From Rhynochetos jubatus (Eukaryota > Chordata > Aves > Eurypygiformes > Rhynochetidae), in assembly GCA_027574665.1 (NCBI GenBank), contig CM050648.1:64497363-64561362 (forward strand): a stretch of DNA of 64,000 nucleotides, given 5' to 3'. Of the stretch, positions 1 through 11,310 are shown in pieces; within the stretch, counting starts at the first letter, position 1, and every line of letters starts with the position of its first letter. The notes under the pieces were generated by a model that was not told the origin of the DNA, did not search any database, and was given only the letters and a program-made list of their open reading frames with translations. A program made the translations under genes and the position numbers.

Positions 1-3000
1 TTCTGACACGCACACACACTAACTGTTGCCTCTAAGGAGAACTTCAGGAATCCGGCTTGAGGATTTAGGACCCTAACTATCTGAGAAAGTTGGAACAGAG
101 GTGATTCAAACTGCCCCGGCTGGGTGCAGCCTGATATGTTTATCCCCTGCCATTTGTTCAGGCAGAGGCAGCTCGCAGTGGGACTTTCCCCCTGATCCCA
201 CTTTTCTCACTCTCTCTTGCTGTGACTTTCTTTCTTACTGCCTCCCTTTTTGTCTTTCCATCCTTTTACCAACTATTCAAGCCCTAGGCATCACTTCCGA
301 ACTCTTGGTCTCTGAACTTTCCAGTTTCCAGACTACTTGCAATTAAACCAGAGTAAGCCAGCGTCAGCCCCCATCAGTTATGCAGCGTTAAGCCTATTGT
401 GCTCAGGATTTCCATAGAGGTTTTGCTTCACCTGTTACCCAGTTGCCAAAGACACGGGAATATCAGTGGCTCTTCACAGCATAAATGTTTTCCTGCACCC
501 TCCCTACCCGATCTTTTCTGGGGCGTACAAATGCACACATGTACACCCCCCCGCCCCTTGGCAGAAGGTCTGTAGGTCGAGCTGTGAATTTCAGCAGCGA
601 GGAAGGATAGCTTCGATGGCAGCCACGGTGGGACCCCTCTTCAAACCTTTTCCCTGCTCTGAGATGCCAGATCAAGACAATATTGCTTAAAATTCTGTGG
701 AGCCTGACAACACCCTTCACCCCCCAAGCGATACTGAGATATAGAAGAAATCCTACCATCGGGGAATTCATCCCACCATCAACTCTGTAGCGCCTCTGTG
801 ACATTGTCAAGGGCTTGACTACTCCCCCTTCTCTCTCTAATTCATGTTCTCAGACTGTTTTCACTCCTCGCCTTTTAGCTCTGCCCTTCCTGACCCGGTT
901 GTTTTGTGACTGTCACACCCTTACTGCACCAACCGCAAGGCTTTGGGTTTAGCACCCGGGCAGGCGGAAGCTCATTTCGGAGGCGGCTGAGCCCGTGCCT
1001 CGAATTGTTAAGGGGGTGAAGTTGTTTACGCCACCAGCTCAGACTAGCCAAGCCACATTTGTTTTCTGACTTTAATGATGGGACTGGCCGACAGAAAAAC
1101 TTGTGTTTTACGGGGCTTTGTAAAGACGCTTTCTAACAACAACAGTAGGAAAAAGGGTGCAAAGAAAGGCAGTTTTGCTTCAGCCTTCGGCGAGACACTT
1201 GTTTTGAAAACCTGGAAGGTGGCTTGAGCACACCTAATCAGTGGTTTCTCTCTGGCTTGTGCATACCTTCCTCTTTTCTCTGAGGGCTGGTTAAATGCCA
1301 CTTGTTTATTTGACCTGTTTTTTCCCCTCGCTGTTGTTATTATTAGTGATCTAGAAATATTGTTGACAAATATGAACCAAACATGCTGCCTTCAAGACAC
1401 AGAGAAGGAAGAACCAAAAATATCAAAGATCTTTAATTAAAAAAAAGGGAGACAACAAAGCAGAAAGTGTCTCTCATGTCAATCTTTTTTTCATTTCAGG
1501 CCTCATGGACTCAATCGTTTCTGCTTCAACTACGGAGCGCTATGCCCTGTTAAAAATAGCCCTCCAGCTGCCCAGGACAGCTGGAAGTGCTGAGGGGCAG
1601 TAGTGCTGTGGGTGGGGGCACCCCGGCTGGGGATGGGTGCCTCGCACCGCCTCCTCTCACCACAAAAAGCTCTCCCACCTGTCTGCATACCTCTGTGGCT
1701 GTCCATGGACCACAACCAAATAGAAGCAGCTGGGAGAAGCAGGTGAGCGAAGCATTTAGCACAAACAGGAATAAGCCAAATGGCTCCACAAGAGCGCACC
1801 CTCCTCTCCGCGCCAGCCTTGTCCTACACGCTAAGTGGGTATGCCCACGTCCTTGGAGAAAGGTGCTTCAACCTGAGTTTATAGGCCAAACATCTCTTAC
1901 TACGACCTATCTATCTGGTTGTAGCAGACACTGTTGCCTTGGTGATGAAGTGACGGGGCTTCTCTTCCCCTGGGCTGCAGTGAGTATGGCACACGCGTTC
2001 TCTGTCTTCAGGAATGCGAGATAAGCCAAAAGGACAGGTAGGGCTGGTGGGACCTGTAAACATTTTCAGGACAATGATCTGTAGTCTCCCAGCAGCCAGG
2101 GAGGAGAAGCTCCCATGCTTCATACATTGCAAGGCTGCTCATCTTTACTACAGGCTTCTTGGATATTAGGCACCTGTATGCTGGAAAAAATAGATGTGTC
2201 AAACTCTGTTTGGGGTGAAAATGTAGGAAAAACATTATCTCTGTATATCTCTGAGGCACACATCAGCTGGAATACTGCCCTGATACGTACACATGAATAT
2301 CCTTGGAAGACATAATTTGCTTAAAGTTGCGATGGCGGGTGACAGCGGGGCTGGCTAGCTATGGCGTGGCAAAAACCCTGGTCTGGGGGGTCACAGGCAA
2401 GCTGTGACACTGATCTCCCCACATGACTTTTACAGAATTCACTGCAGCTGTATGTCCCAGGAAAGCAGTGTCTTGCATTGTTTTAGGGAAGGGAAAGGTT
2501 GCTTAACCTGCACTGTGAATGAAGAGCATGTCTCAGCTTTAAGTTAACATCCAAGACTGTATCCTCATTTTCCTCTGACATCAGCAGCAGTGTTACAATT
2601 CACCAGGTGGTGCACGTAACCATGAACAGCAGCTACCCTTTGTTTCAGCTGAGCCTCAAAGCTGATCCCAAACCCCTGAGCTAAGATTCTTTGCTCTCTT
2701 AAAAAAGGCAGGCAAGCTTTACGAGAACGTGAAGGCATTTGGTACGTTTTTGAAATGTACCTTAAAAGTTTGATGTGATTACGGTTCTGCTGGGAGCCTT
2801 GACAGGTAGCGGTGCTGGACCATGGCTGTGTGCCCCAGCAGCATGTCAGTCCCGGGCAAAGAGAGGGTCCTGGGACTCCGATGCCATGTGGTGCACCATC
2901 TAAAGCGGGGCTCTGGTCTACTGAGCAGGAGCATGCACTTATGGAATGTTATGAAAGAGACAGTTGTGCTTTTTTCCCCATTCTTTGGAAACATGGATGG

Positions 3001-4454
3001 GTATTTGTGTCAACTTTGGCCTGAGGGGCAGGTCATGGTTACTGCAAGTACAAAAAGAGAGCACACACGGGAGGTGGGAAGTGAAGATGTGAAAACAGGT
3101 TGGTGTGGAGCAGCTGTATGAAAAGATGTGCAATAAATCACAGTCTAATTTCTTTTTCTCCTGCGCATTCTCAGTTTGGATATGTTGATTGCTGCTGACG
3201 AAATGCCCCGACCCATGTGCTTACTGTGGTTGCTGAGTGCTTGCAAACTCTGTGCATGGATGTGTCTGCATTGATCCGTGAGCTCCTGCTGTGCCAAGCC
3301 CCTGGCCCCCATCCGAGGCTGTGCTGGGGCGGTGGCATCGTGCCTCCATGTGAGGCTCAGCTCTCCTCCCAGGGGAAACTAGGGTCTGCCAAGAGAGCTG
3401 ACGTGTGCCAAAATCTCCCTCCCTGCCTGGGCCTGGGAGCTGCAGGAGCCTTCCTGGCTCCTTAGCTTAGACAGACCCAAGGAAAACCCATGCTTGTCTG
3501 GCTGCAGCGATGAGGGGATGCTTTGTGCTGCTCGAAGTGGTTTCTTTGTAATGAAATGTAACTTCAGAATCTCAGGCATTTAGAGACACTAAAAATTAGA
3601 AAGTGTTTTCCCTAAAGTAAGTGTTTTGATCATACATAAGACTAACTGGAGTCACTAGCCTTGAACTAACATAATGAATAAGGCTATAAAAGAAATGAAA
3701 CATATCACCGCCTGCACTTTCAAGAAGCAAAAATAGTTCCTTCTCCAACCTTTTGCATGCTCCAGCTGTGCCCTGTTAAATGCATTGCAGGGGAGGGAAG
3801 GCTGTGCTTCACTGAACCTGGGCACAGTCACTCGCAAAGTCTCCGCAGATACTCTGAAGATAGCCCAATGTAAGCGCAAGGTTGTTATTAGAAAACAAGA
3901 AAAGTAGCTAACAGATTTTCTTTGAGGATGAACAATTTCAAATTTTCAATAGGTATTGCAAGAATCAGCTTGATTTTTTGTGAAGATACGTACAGTGTAC
4001 TTTGTCACACCCAGCTCTGTGACATGGAATTTCAATGTATGATAAAGAAAAACATTGCTATTGTAGCATAAGTGGATGAGAATGGTGGAATTATCAATGA
4101 TGCTGCAGAAAATACAGAAATTTTTAACAAATATTTTTGTTTGCACATAACAAAAATATTAGTGCCAGTTTATGGTCTATATCAGTGGGAAAGTATTTTC
4201 CCCTTTGTCTTTCCCAAAGGAGGATTTTAAACTATAGTTTTGAAAAGAGCTATGGAAGGAGCAATTTGTTGATTTAAAAAAAAAAACCCTTGGAACTCCA
4301 GAGGCTTTCCAGAGAGCTATGAGTTAATGTTGTGTCACTAACGGTGCGGTAGCCTGGCAGTGGTCCTGGCCTCATTACAGAGTAGCTGATGTCGGAGTCA
4401 TATAAGCAAAATTAAGGGAGATGGAATACAAGCAGTGGCACTCATTAGGGTTTT
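1..4454. other. Unique non-coding DNA, no recognised gene
   Basis: No repeat family, RNA gene or known domain is visible here. Open frames of up to 145 codons (for example 1587-2024 on plus) look like chance frames in moderately GC-rich DNA. A good 3' splice-site look-alike (T-rich tract ending TTTCAG) sits at 1499, followed by about 30 open codons in two frames. An ATG in ACCATGG context at 2822 opens a 99-codon frame, treated under findings. The stretch is probably intergenic or intronic. Confidence 0.6.
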
Positions 4455-4790
4455 ATAGAAAATAAGTGTGTTGGTAGTGTACTTGGACTTTTGTAAGAAA
4501 CAGGTCTTGGTACTGCATGAGCTCTTGACCAAGAAGCTTGAAGCAGAGTAGATCAATTTGGGACACACTGAACGGATCCAAACCAAGTCTGAATGACAGA
4601 TGTAAGCCAGCTGAGGAATCATCAGGGATGCCAGTTTCTAGCAAGGACCTGCAGAGGTTGGTTCTGTCCCTATGCAATTTAATTCTTCTTATGCCAGTGA
4701 CCTGAAAGGGAACTTTAAAGAGTGACTGACTGAATATGCAGATGACAAAATGTCTGGAGAAGTGGCAAATCACTCCAAGAACAGGCTACT
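4455..4790 (+). mobile_element. Degenerate CR1-type LINE fragment (reverse transcriptase region)
   Basis: This is a decayed piece of a CR1 non-LTR retrotransposon in sense orientation. At 4474-4497 the plus strand encodes VVYLDFCK, which matches the YLDFSKAF palm motif of CR1 reverse transcriptase. At 4735-4746, in the same frame and 87 codons on, it encodes YADD, the catalytic motif. The spacing in intact CR1 proteins is about 90 residues. A GSV-P-like stretch just before the second motif also fits. Several in-frame stops lie between the motifs, so the copy is dead. No 3' end is visible, and the outer limits are approximate. The decay suggests an old L3-like subfamily rather than a recent bird-specific one. 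Confidence 0.6.
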
Positions 4791-5885
4791 TGAGAAAGTG
4801 AGTTGTTTCATCTGGTTCTAGTGTGGGCACAGCTGGGACCAAAGGAGATGAGAGGTCATAATTATACCATAGTGTGTACCCTGCTCTGAGAAATTTTGAT
4901 GCTGAAAGACTTGAGGATTATAGAGGAAAATCTGATGAGGAAGAGACCCTCATGTGATACTGGGACCCCAAAGGACTCAAGCAGTCCTTGTACATGTTAA
5001 CTGAACTTGATATATGTACATATTTTTAAAGTATGAGTGAACAGATCATATAGTTTCTGGATTTGTTCCTGGTGTAAAAGTTTTGGAGCAGTGGGCTCCA
5101 CGCCAGTGTCCACATGTTCAAGGGTGTGGTCCCAAGAAGAACCATGAAAATGCTTAAAAGATGAAAACTCACATTTTATAAAGAAATAGTCATTGATAAC
5201 AGTCTGCTTGGCAAGGGGTAAGAGCAGTCTGAAGACAGTCTGTGGATACTTATACAAGACATATATGTGAGCAATAGTGAGTTTTTTGCTCTCCTAGACA
5301 AGAGGGCAGCAAACTGAAAAAACAAAATAGACCAATCGGCACTAGAAGTAAGATCTTTAGCTTTGACAGCAGCTAACCTTTGGGACAAGTTAAAAAGGTG
5401 GATGGGAGATCTGCCATCACCACTTTCCAAATCAAGCCGGATGTGGAAAACAACCCAAAAAAAGACCACACCCTAAGAGCTGTGCTGAGCTGGGTGTTCA
5501 GCACCTGACAAAAGCCTCCATCTGGCCTGAAAATGTGCGAGTAACTTTTGGCTGGTCTCTGCAGTGTGAGCAGGGTGGGGGCTGCCCTGTGGCTGAAACA
5601 GACACTGCTCCTCCCACTCGGCTCCCAGCCAGCCTCGGGGGGTGCGCTGGGTTGTCCAGGGTTAGTGGCACTCCAGAAATAGCAGCCAAAAAGTTAATGT
5701 TTCCTTGCTAACTCATTCAAGAGAGAGGATAGGGGGCTGAAGGGGAAGGCTAGCGCTGTGCCTGTGGTGTTTGGGCTTTCCAGCTGGCAGGTTTGGGAAC
5801 CAACAGACCCTCTGGCTGAGAGAGCAGCTGGGGTAGGTTTGTTCCCGGTTACACACAGATGAACCGAAGAGGCTGTCACCAACTC
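4791..5885. other. Unique non-coding DNA
   Basis: No element is recognised. The first part may be further eroded CR1, since it follows the reverse-transcriptase relic directly, but I see no alignable motif. Frames of up to 97 codons on minus have no recognisable domain. Confidence 0.5.
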
Positions 5886-5965
5886 ATAGGCTGGTAGGAT
5901 AACTCAGGTGGGGAGGGACCTCAGGAGGTCATCTAATCCATTCTCCTTCTCCAAGCAGGGTCATG
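5886..5965 (-). mobile_element. Short CR1 3'-end fragment
   Basis: The plus strand reads as the reverse complement of a CR1 3' region: a GGGAGGGACCTCAGGAGGTCA core followed by ATCTAATCCA and an AAGCAGGGTCA block. In avian CR1 these are successive parts of the last 100 bases. The terminal octamer repeat is worn away, so this is an old copy. The boundaries are approximate. Confidence 0.65.
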
Positions 5966-8690
5966 GAGAGGTTTTTAAAATGTCCCTTCCTTTGAAAAGC
6001 CAGCCTCCTCTAGCTGTTGCTCGATTAGCTCTGCCAGAAACACCTTAGCTGAGAGGCTGGGAAGGATTTCTTAAGCACTGTGTCTTTCCCTTCAGATAAT
6101 GCAGTATAAATGTTGAATAACCTGCACACATTCCTCACCTTCCCTCCTACATTTCTGATTAAGAACATAGGCTAGAGGCTTCAGAAATAGCAATGAAGAC
6201 CAAATCTCACTGACTCTTCAGAGCTCTTGAAAATGTCCATATTGAGTCAGAGCCTGCGGCTGGCTACCCTGGGAAGCAGCATCCACCCACGTGAGGGAAG
6301 GATGCAGGGAACACAACAGGGTACTTTCAGTGCCAGGTCATTTGCCCAGAGGCATCAGGTCTTCCCTGGGTTATGAGGATTTTTTCCCAAACCCAAGTGC
6401 TCTGGCGTCTCCTTTCTGCAAATCCATTGCCCTTCTGAGCCTGGACTGGGACACAGTGTGAGAAGTGGGGGCATATATAGGTGGGAAATGTATCTGAATA
6501 CAGACAGTGCACCACTGAAGCTGCTTTCTCTTTTGAGTTGATGCCTTTCACTGAGGCTCAGATAACTTGATTTGGCACTATTCACTGCTAAGTTTTCCAT
6601 ACCAACCGCAGCTGAGCTTTGTTTAAATGAGGGTTGCTGAAGCTGTGCTGAAAGTGAGTTTAAAGGTTCATGGTCTTTGGAGCAGATCCAGGCAGCTCTT
6701 TGTGCCTTCAACTCCCTTGGAAACAGTGGAGGGCTGGGGGTCGGGAGAAGATTTACATGAGCAAGTTCTCCCGCCAGCCCCGGCTCGAGTGCAAAGGGGA
6801 GCAGTGAGCAGCGGCAGAAATTAGACACCGTGGGCCAGATTCTTCCTCCTCCTTTGGGTTGTCTCATCTGCCTCTCTGCTATTTTGATCTGGTAGCTCTC
6901 GGTACACACATAAACGGCAGCACAGGATGCAAGCAGTGAGGAATCAAGCTCTGACAGAAAGTTTTACGGACTACCGCTGTGCCCTAGGTTGGGGCAGTCG
7001 AATAGGAGAGGCTAATTTTGCTCAGATAATTTACATAGCAAGTCACCTTTAGCGCCTGTAAAGAGCTCCTACTACAGTAAATGCAGCTGCACTTGGGGTG
7101 TTGAATGCCCGACGCGCTACTTTGCATAGTGCAGACATTGTAGAAAACACACTTGGTGTCCCCCCAGCTTTCTTCTTCTGCAGTAAGCTCCTTGCTGAGG
7201 AAGCAAGCAGCTGAACCAGTGTGAAAGTTATTGTTATCGTAGCTGGGGGCTTTTGTTCTCTATTCTCTTAGGAGAAAAAGAAAGTCTGGTCACGCTGTGA
7301 CCTTGGAGCCCACAGACAACTTTAGATTTACCCAAGAAATACCACCCAAGCTAGAAACCGGTCTCTAGTCTGAGCAGGAGAAGGATTAGTTTAATAAAAG
7401 ATGACTTTACCTTCCCCAAAGGCATCATCTTCTTCTCCTGGTGCAGTTGGATCTTCTCGGATGTGCTGCATCGTGACGAGGACTCAGCTTGGGGAACAGC
7501 CAGAGCCGAGTGCTTGAACTGGTTCCTACACTACAGCTCGACTATTTCCTTTCACCGGTTTCCTAAACATTTTGGTAGTAACAGCTTCCGCATCTGCACT
7601 TACGAAAATAGTCTCATTCATATGAATAACGCTTCTTGTTTTTACGGGCAGCCTTTGAGACGGGTTTTGAGGTGGGGTGTCCCTACTGCTGAGAGAGAAG
7701 TTAGTTTTGAGAGCAGAAACAGGCAGGATGTGCCCAGAAAGCACCCTGCCCTTTCGCCACAAGTGCCACTGCGCAGCGGCAGCCCTGTCCTGCCCCGGAG
7801 TGTAGGGGTTTTGCATATCAGTGTGAATCCTTTCTGGTGGCAGGGGTAGACACGGGGAACAACGTGCCCTGCTTGGTCTGCAGAGCAGCTCGCTTTCACC
7901 CCGAGGGCAGTTTGACCAGAGTAACACAACCCCCCGGCTCTCTCAGTGCCATGTGTTCATGGAATTTTGGTTTTTATTAAGTGTGGCAGCAGTGACGTCA
8001 TGTTCTCAGCCATGCTGGAGTGACCTGTGATGATGGACACGTGGACAAGCCAGAAAGCCGTAGGTGATGCCATTTGTCTCATGGGCAGATGCACTAGCAG
8101 GGACATGACTCTTGCAGTTAGGCTTTCCTGAGTCACCATCTTTGGTGCGTTACCAGACCTAAGGACCTTCCTGATGAGCAGGTGAACAGAAGAACAACAT
8201 CAAAGTAAAACTATGTTTCTGCCAATAATAGGCATATTACTTGAGTACCCCTGTCACTACTAATTCTGCATCACGCTGGTCCCTTCAGTGTCTGCATTTT
8301 CTCAATCTGGTAAAGCAAGTTGACTCCCATCTGCCAGGTTTGTGAGAGGACCATGCTTACAGACTAACCTACTCTAGATTTGCTCAAAAATAGATTTGGG
8401 TAATGTCTGAGCCTTGCATACTCGTGCTGACTTCACTGGACCATTCATGTGACATTCACATGCACATACAGGTGTGGGGCTTCACACCGGGAGCCCCTCA
8501 CATCTCTGCTACCAGAAGTCAGTGTGTAATGACAGTAAACCTGTACTGAGTTTTGATTACTCAGTCTGGTAATTGGATGTGTCACCACACCCTTGAAAGC
8601 AAGACTCCCAGCGCCGCAGCGGCGTTCACTACAGCTTCCGACGGATGAGTCACAAGGAGATGTAATGAGCTCATCTCTAATTATCATGGC
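5966..8690. other. Unique DNA, partly conserved-looking
   Basis: No repeat family is recognised. About 6960-7330 is AT-rich, low in CpG and repeat-free (for example around TTTGCATAGTGCAG), which is how conserved non-coding elements often look. The minus-strand frame at 6355-6909 (184 codons) and the frames around 7460-7930 have no recognisable domain. One weak exon candidate at 7411-7471 is listed separately. Confidence 0.45.
7411..7471 (-). CDS. Candidate first coding exon, unknown protein (weak)
   Basis: Read on minus, an ATG at 7471 opens twenty codons (it begins MQHIREDPTAPG and is followed by an acidic EEDD run and FGE), then a 5' splice-site match AAG|GTAAAG at 7411/7410. An in-frame TGA lies five codons upstream of the ATG, so this would be the first methionine. 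The ATG context is moderate. Against it, the overlapping plus-strand frame and another minus frame also look protein-like, so composition alone can produce this. No family is recognised. The exon would end in phase 1. Confidence 0.15.
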
Positions 8691-8708
8691 TTTTTTTTTT
8701 TTTTTTTT
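8691..8708. repeat. Poly(T) run, 18 bases
   Basis: Eighteen consecutive T on the plus strand, directly after CATGGC. No target-site duplication or retrocopy body is evident next to it, so it is called a simple homopolymer. Confidence 0.9.
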
Positions 8709-10798
8709 AAGTGGGTTTGTTCAGGGCTGAAAATGGAGACAGTTGGTCTCCGGGGAAGTGAGAGAGATCATGACTTGAAAAGGTCCAGATGGAGAAGACA
8801 AGATGAGACAGGTCCCTTTGGAGTGCCTGACCTAATCCTAGCCCTGGCCTTAGACCTGTATTTGCTAGCTCCCTCAGCAAATCCTGTGGCAGCACTTTGG
8901 TCATCGTAGGAAGGTGAAAATCCCCTTTCCAGCTCGAGCACAGCCTTGTTCTGTGTGCAAGGTAAAGTGCCTCCTGGTCCCTGGGAAGCGGTGCTGCATC
9001 CCACAGAGCTCATGCCTCTCCCTGGCTGTCATCCTGGGCATCTCGGCGGAGCTCCCTGCAGGGCTGCTGCCTTGCCGGGGCTGGGAAGCTGTGTTTTTCC
9101 TATCTGCTTGTGGCCAAAGCCAAGAGCCTCCCTGGAGTCTTTTTTGGTAAGGCAGTGTGACTTGACTGCCAGTTGTTCCTCTGCCGCAGGAGCAAGCCTC
9201 CTTGAAGAATTCCATGCCTAGGAGGATCCTCATGTGCTCTGCTTTAAAATCCCGCATGCTTAAGTCCTCACGGAGGAAAGGCGACAGTTTAGCCCAATAG
9301 GTAAGAGAGAGGACTTGTTTCTGGCCTCGCTGGACAGGCTTGGGGAAGTCACTTCTCCTCTCACCCTTTTTCCTGCCCTGCTCATTTGAAGTGGTTTCTT
9401 CAGGCGAGGAGAATCCCTGCAGCCTATTGCTCTCAACTGGAGAGACCCTTAGCCTCAGCAAGGCCCTCCTGCCATGGCTGTGAGTAGATGAAGACAGTGG
9501 TAAAAAAAGAGAAACACCATTATGGGGTGATGAGGGGAAACAGAGAAGAACAGGGGATCTGTAAGAAAAAAAGGGAGAGGTGTGAGGAGTAACAAGATGG
9601 AGATGTGAGGAAAAGCATCGGTCTGGAGGGAGGGGATGCTGTCACAGAGGGATGGCTCTTCTCTGGGCGCTGCCTCCCAGGGTCAGAGCTGGAAACTGGT
9701 CAGCCTGCAGAGCCTGGGAGGGCCAACATGTGGGAAGAAAGGAGAAGTGCTGAAGGAAAGGCAGTCACAGGGCATGAAAACTTCCTGGCAAGAACCACTC
9801 CCAGCAATGGGCAGCCGCTGCCGTATAGTTTCCTTGAAATAGCAGGAGATGTATGGGAGAATTCTTGCCCCCTTGTAAAGTCAGTGGGTGCTGTGGAGCA
9901 TGTCTGTGAGGACCAGCATGGGTCAGAAGAGGCTTTGCCGTTCCCACTGAAGAGTTCTTTTGGGCTTCATTCAAATAAGTTGCACGATTAGCAATGATAC
10001 GCATACAGAGACGAATGATTCAACATGCATAGCCAGGCTAGCAGGAAGAAACCTGGAGAAAACACCCTGCCACAGCAATGCCGACTTTCCTGTGTTGCCC
10101 TGCGATGGGACCTCATTTGTAAATTGAGCATGGGAAGTTTTGGCTGTTTACCACTTCCTACAGAAACGTGAAGGAGCAAGCCACGTTGTCCTGGTTATTG
10201 TGGCAGCTCCCTTTTGTGCTGCATTTCCCTGGGACTTAAAGTTATTTCCTTACCCACTGTTTTCAGTCAGCCTCTCCGGATGCCTGTTACCTTGACAGCC
10301 CTTTTTTCTTTTATTTTCAGGAATTAAAAGGCATCAAAAGCTGTCCTCTCTCCCGAAAACAACTGTCACCAAAATGAACACACCAGCCGGGCTGGTGATG
10401 AATGGTAATGACTCAGCCTCCATCGCAGATGCACAAAGAGGAGTCGCTTTGATTCGTTCCCGTTTGCCACATCGTCCCTTGACGGCAGCCTCACCTACAT
10501 CGCCTGCAGCGTGAGACGTTCCTCCAGAAACCTGTCCCCAGGGGACCACGGTACTCTTTCCTTCAAGATGGGGTAAGTTAACAGGGACAAAACCAGCCCA
10601 CCTCACATGGATGCCCGGGCCACCCTTGTCCCTGCCCCATCTTCGCACTTCGGGCAGCATAGTTTTGCCCTGCCACAGTTTGCATGCCCGTGTCTTTGCT
10701 GTTTGCTGACCTCAGCCATCCAGCCTAACAAAGTGGCTTCCTCCCTGCTTTATTTGTAGCATCCCAGCTTTTTTTCTTTTCTCCTCTGTACCCACAAG
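8709..10798. other. Unique DNA with chance-length ORFs
   Basis: Fairly GC-rich unique sequence. The minus strand is open from 9461 to 8901 (186 codons, TTG at the upstream end, first ATG well inside), and the plus strand from 9605 to 9991 (128 codons). Neither shows a known domain, signal peptide or repeat. A strong 3' splice-site pattern (pyrimidine tract, TTTTCAG at 10314-10320) and a 5' splice-site pattern (GGG|GTAAGT at 10572/10573) bracket 252 bases. One frame is open for only about 63 codons before a TGA near 10513, so an untranslated or non-coding exon is as likely as a coding one. Confidence 0.45.
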
Positions 10799-11310
10799 AA
10801 TCATGGAATCACAGAATAGTTTGTGTTGGAAGGGACCTTAAAGACCACTTAGTTCCAACCCCCCTGCCATGGGCAGGGACACCCTCCACTAGACCAGGTT
10901 GCTCACAGCCTCATCCAGCCTGGCCTTGAACACTGCCAGGGATGGGGCATCCACAGCTTCTCTGGGCAACCTGTCCCAGTGCCTCACCACCCTCTCCGGG
11001 AAGAATTCCTTCCTGATATCCAATCTAAATCTCCCCACTTTCAATTTAAACCCATTACCCCTTGTCCTGTCACTACAGGCCCTTGTAAAAAGCCCCTCCC
11101 CCAGCTTCCTTGCAGCCCCTTCAGGTACTGGAAGGTGCTATAAGGTCTCCCCGGAGCCTTCTCTTCTCCAGGCTGAACAAGCCCAACTCTCTCAGCCTGT
11201 CCCCACAGCAGAGGTGCTCCAGCCCTCTGAGCATCTTCGTGGCCTCCTCTGGACTCGTTCCAACTGGTCGATATCCTTCTTATGTTGGGGGTCCCAGAGC
11301 TGGATGCAAA
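10799..11310 (-). mobile_element. CR1 LINE, 5'-truncated, 3' end intact
   Basis: This is the clearest CR1 in the window, inserted on the minus strand, so plus shows its reverse complement. It starts at 10799 with AATCATGGAATCACAGAA, the complement of the CR1 terminal repeat. The usual 3' order follows: TTGGAAGGGACCTTAAAGA, the TTCCAACCCC and CATGGGCAGGGACACC blocks, CCTGTCCCAGTGCCTCACCACC, CCCCTTGTCCTGTCACTACA and CTTCTCCAGGCTGAACAAGCC. It stops at about 11310 within the block that normally runs GAGCTGGATGCA, which is the usual 5' truncation of target-primed insertion. Only the 3' untranslated part and the end of ORF2 are present, so it cannot move. The plus-strand frames at 10899-11484 are antisense read-through of this element. 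Confidence 0.95.
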
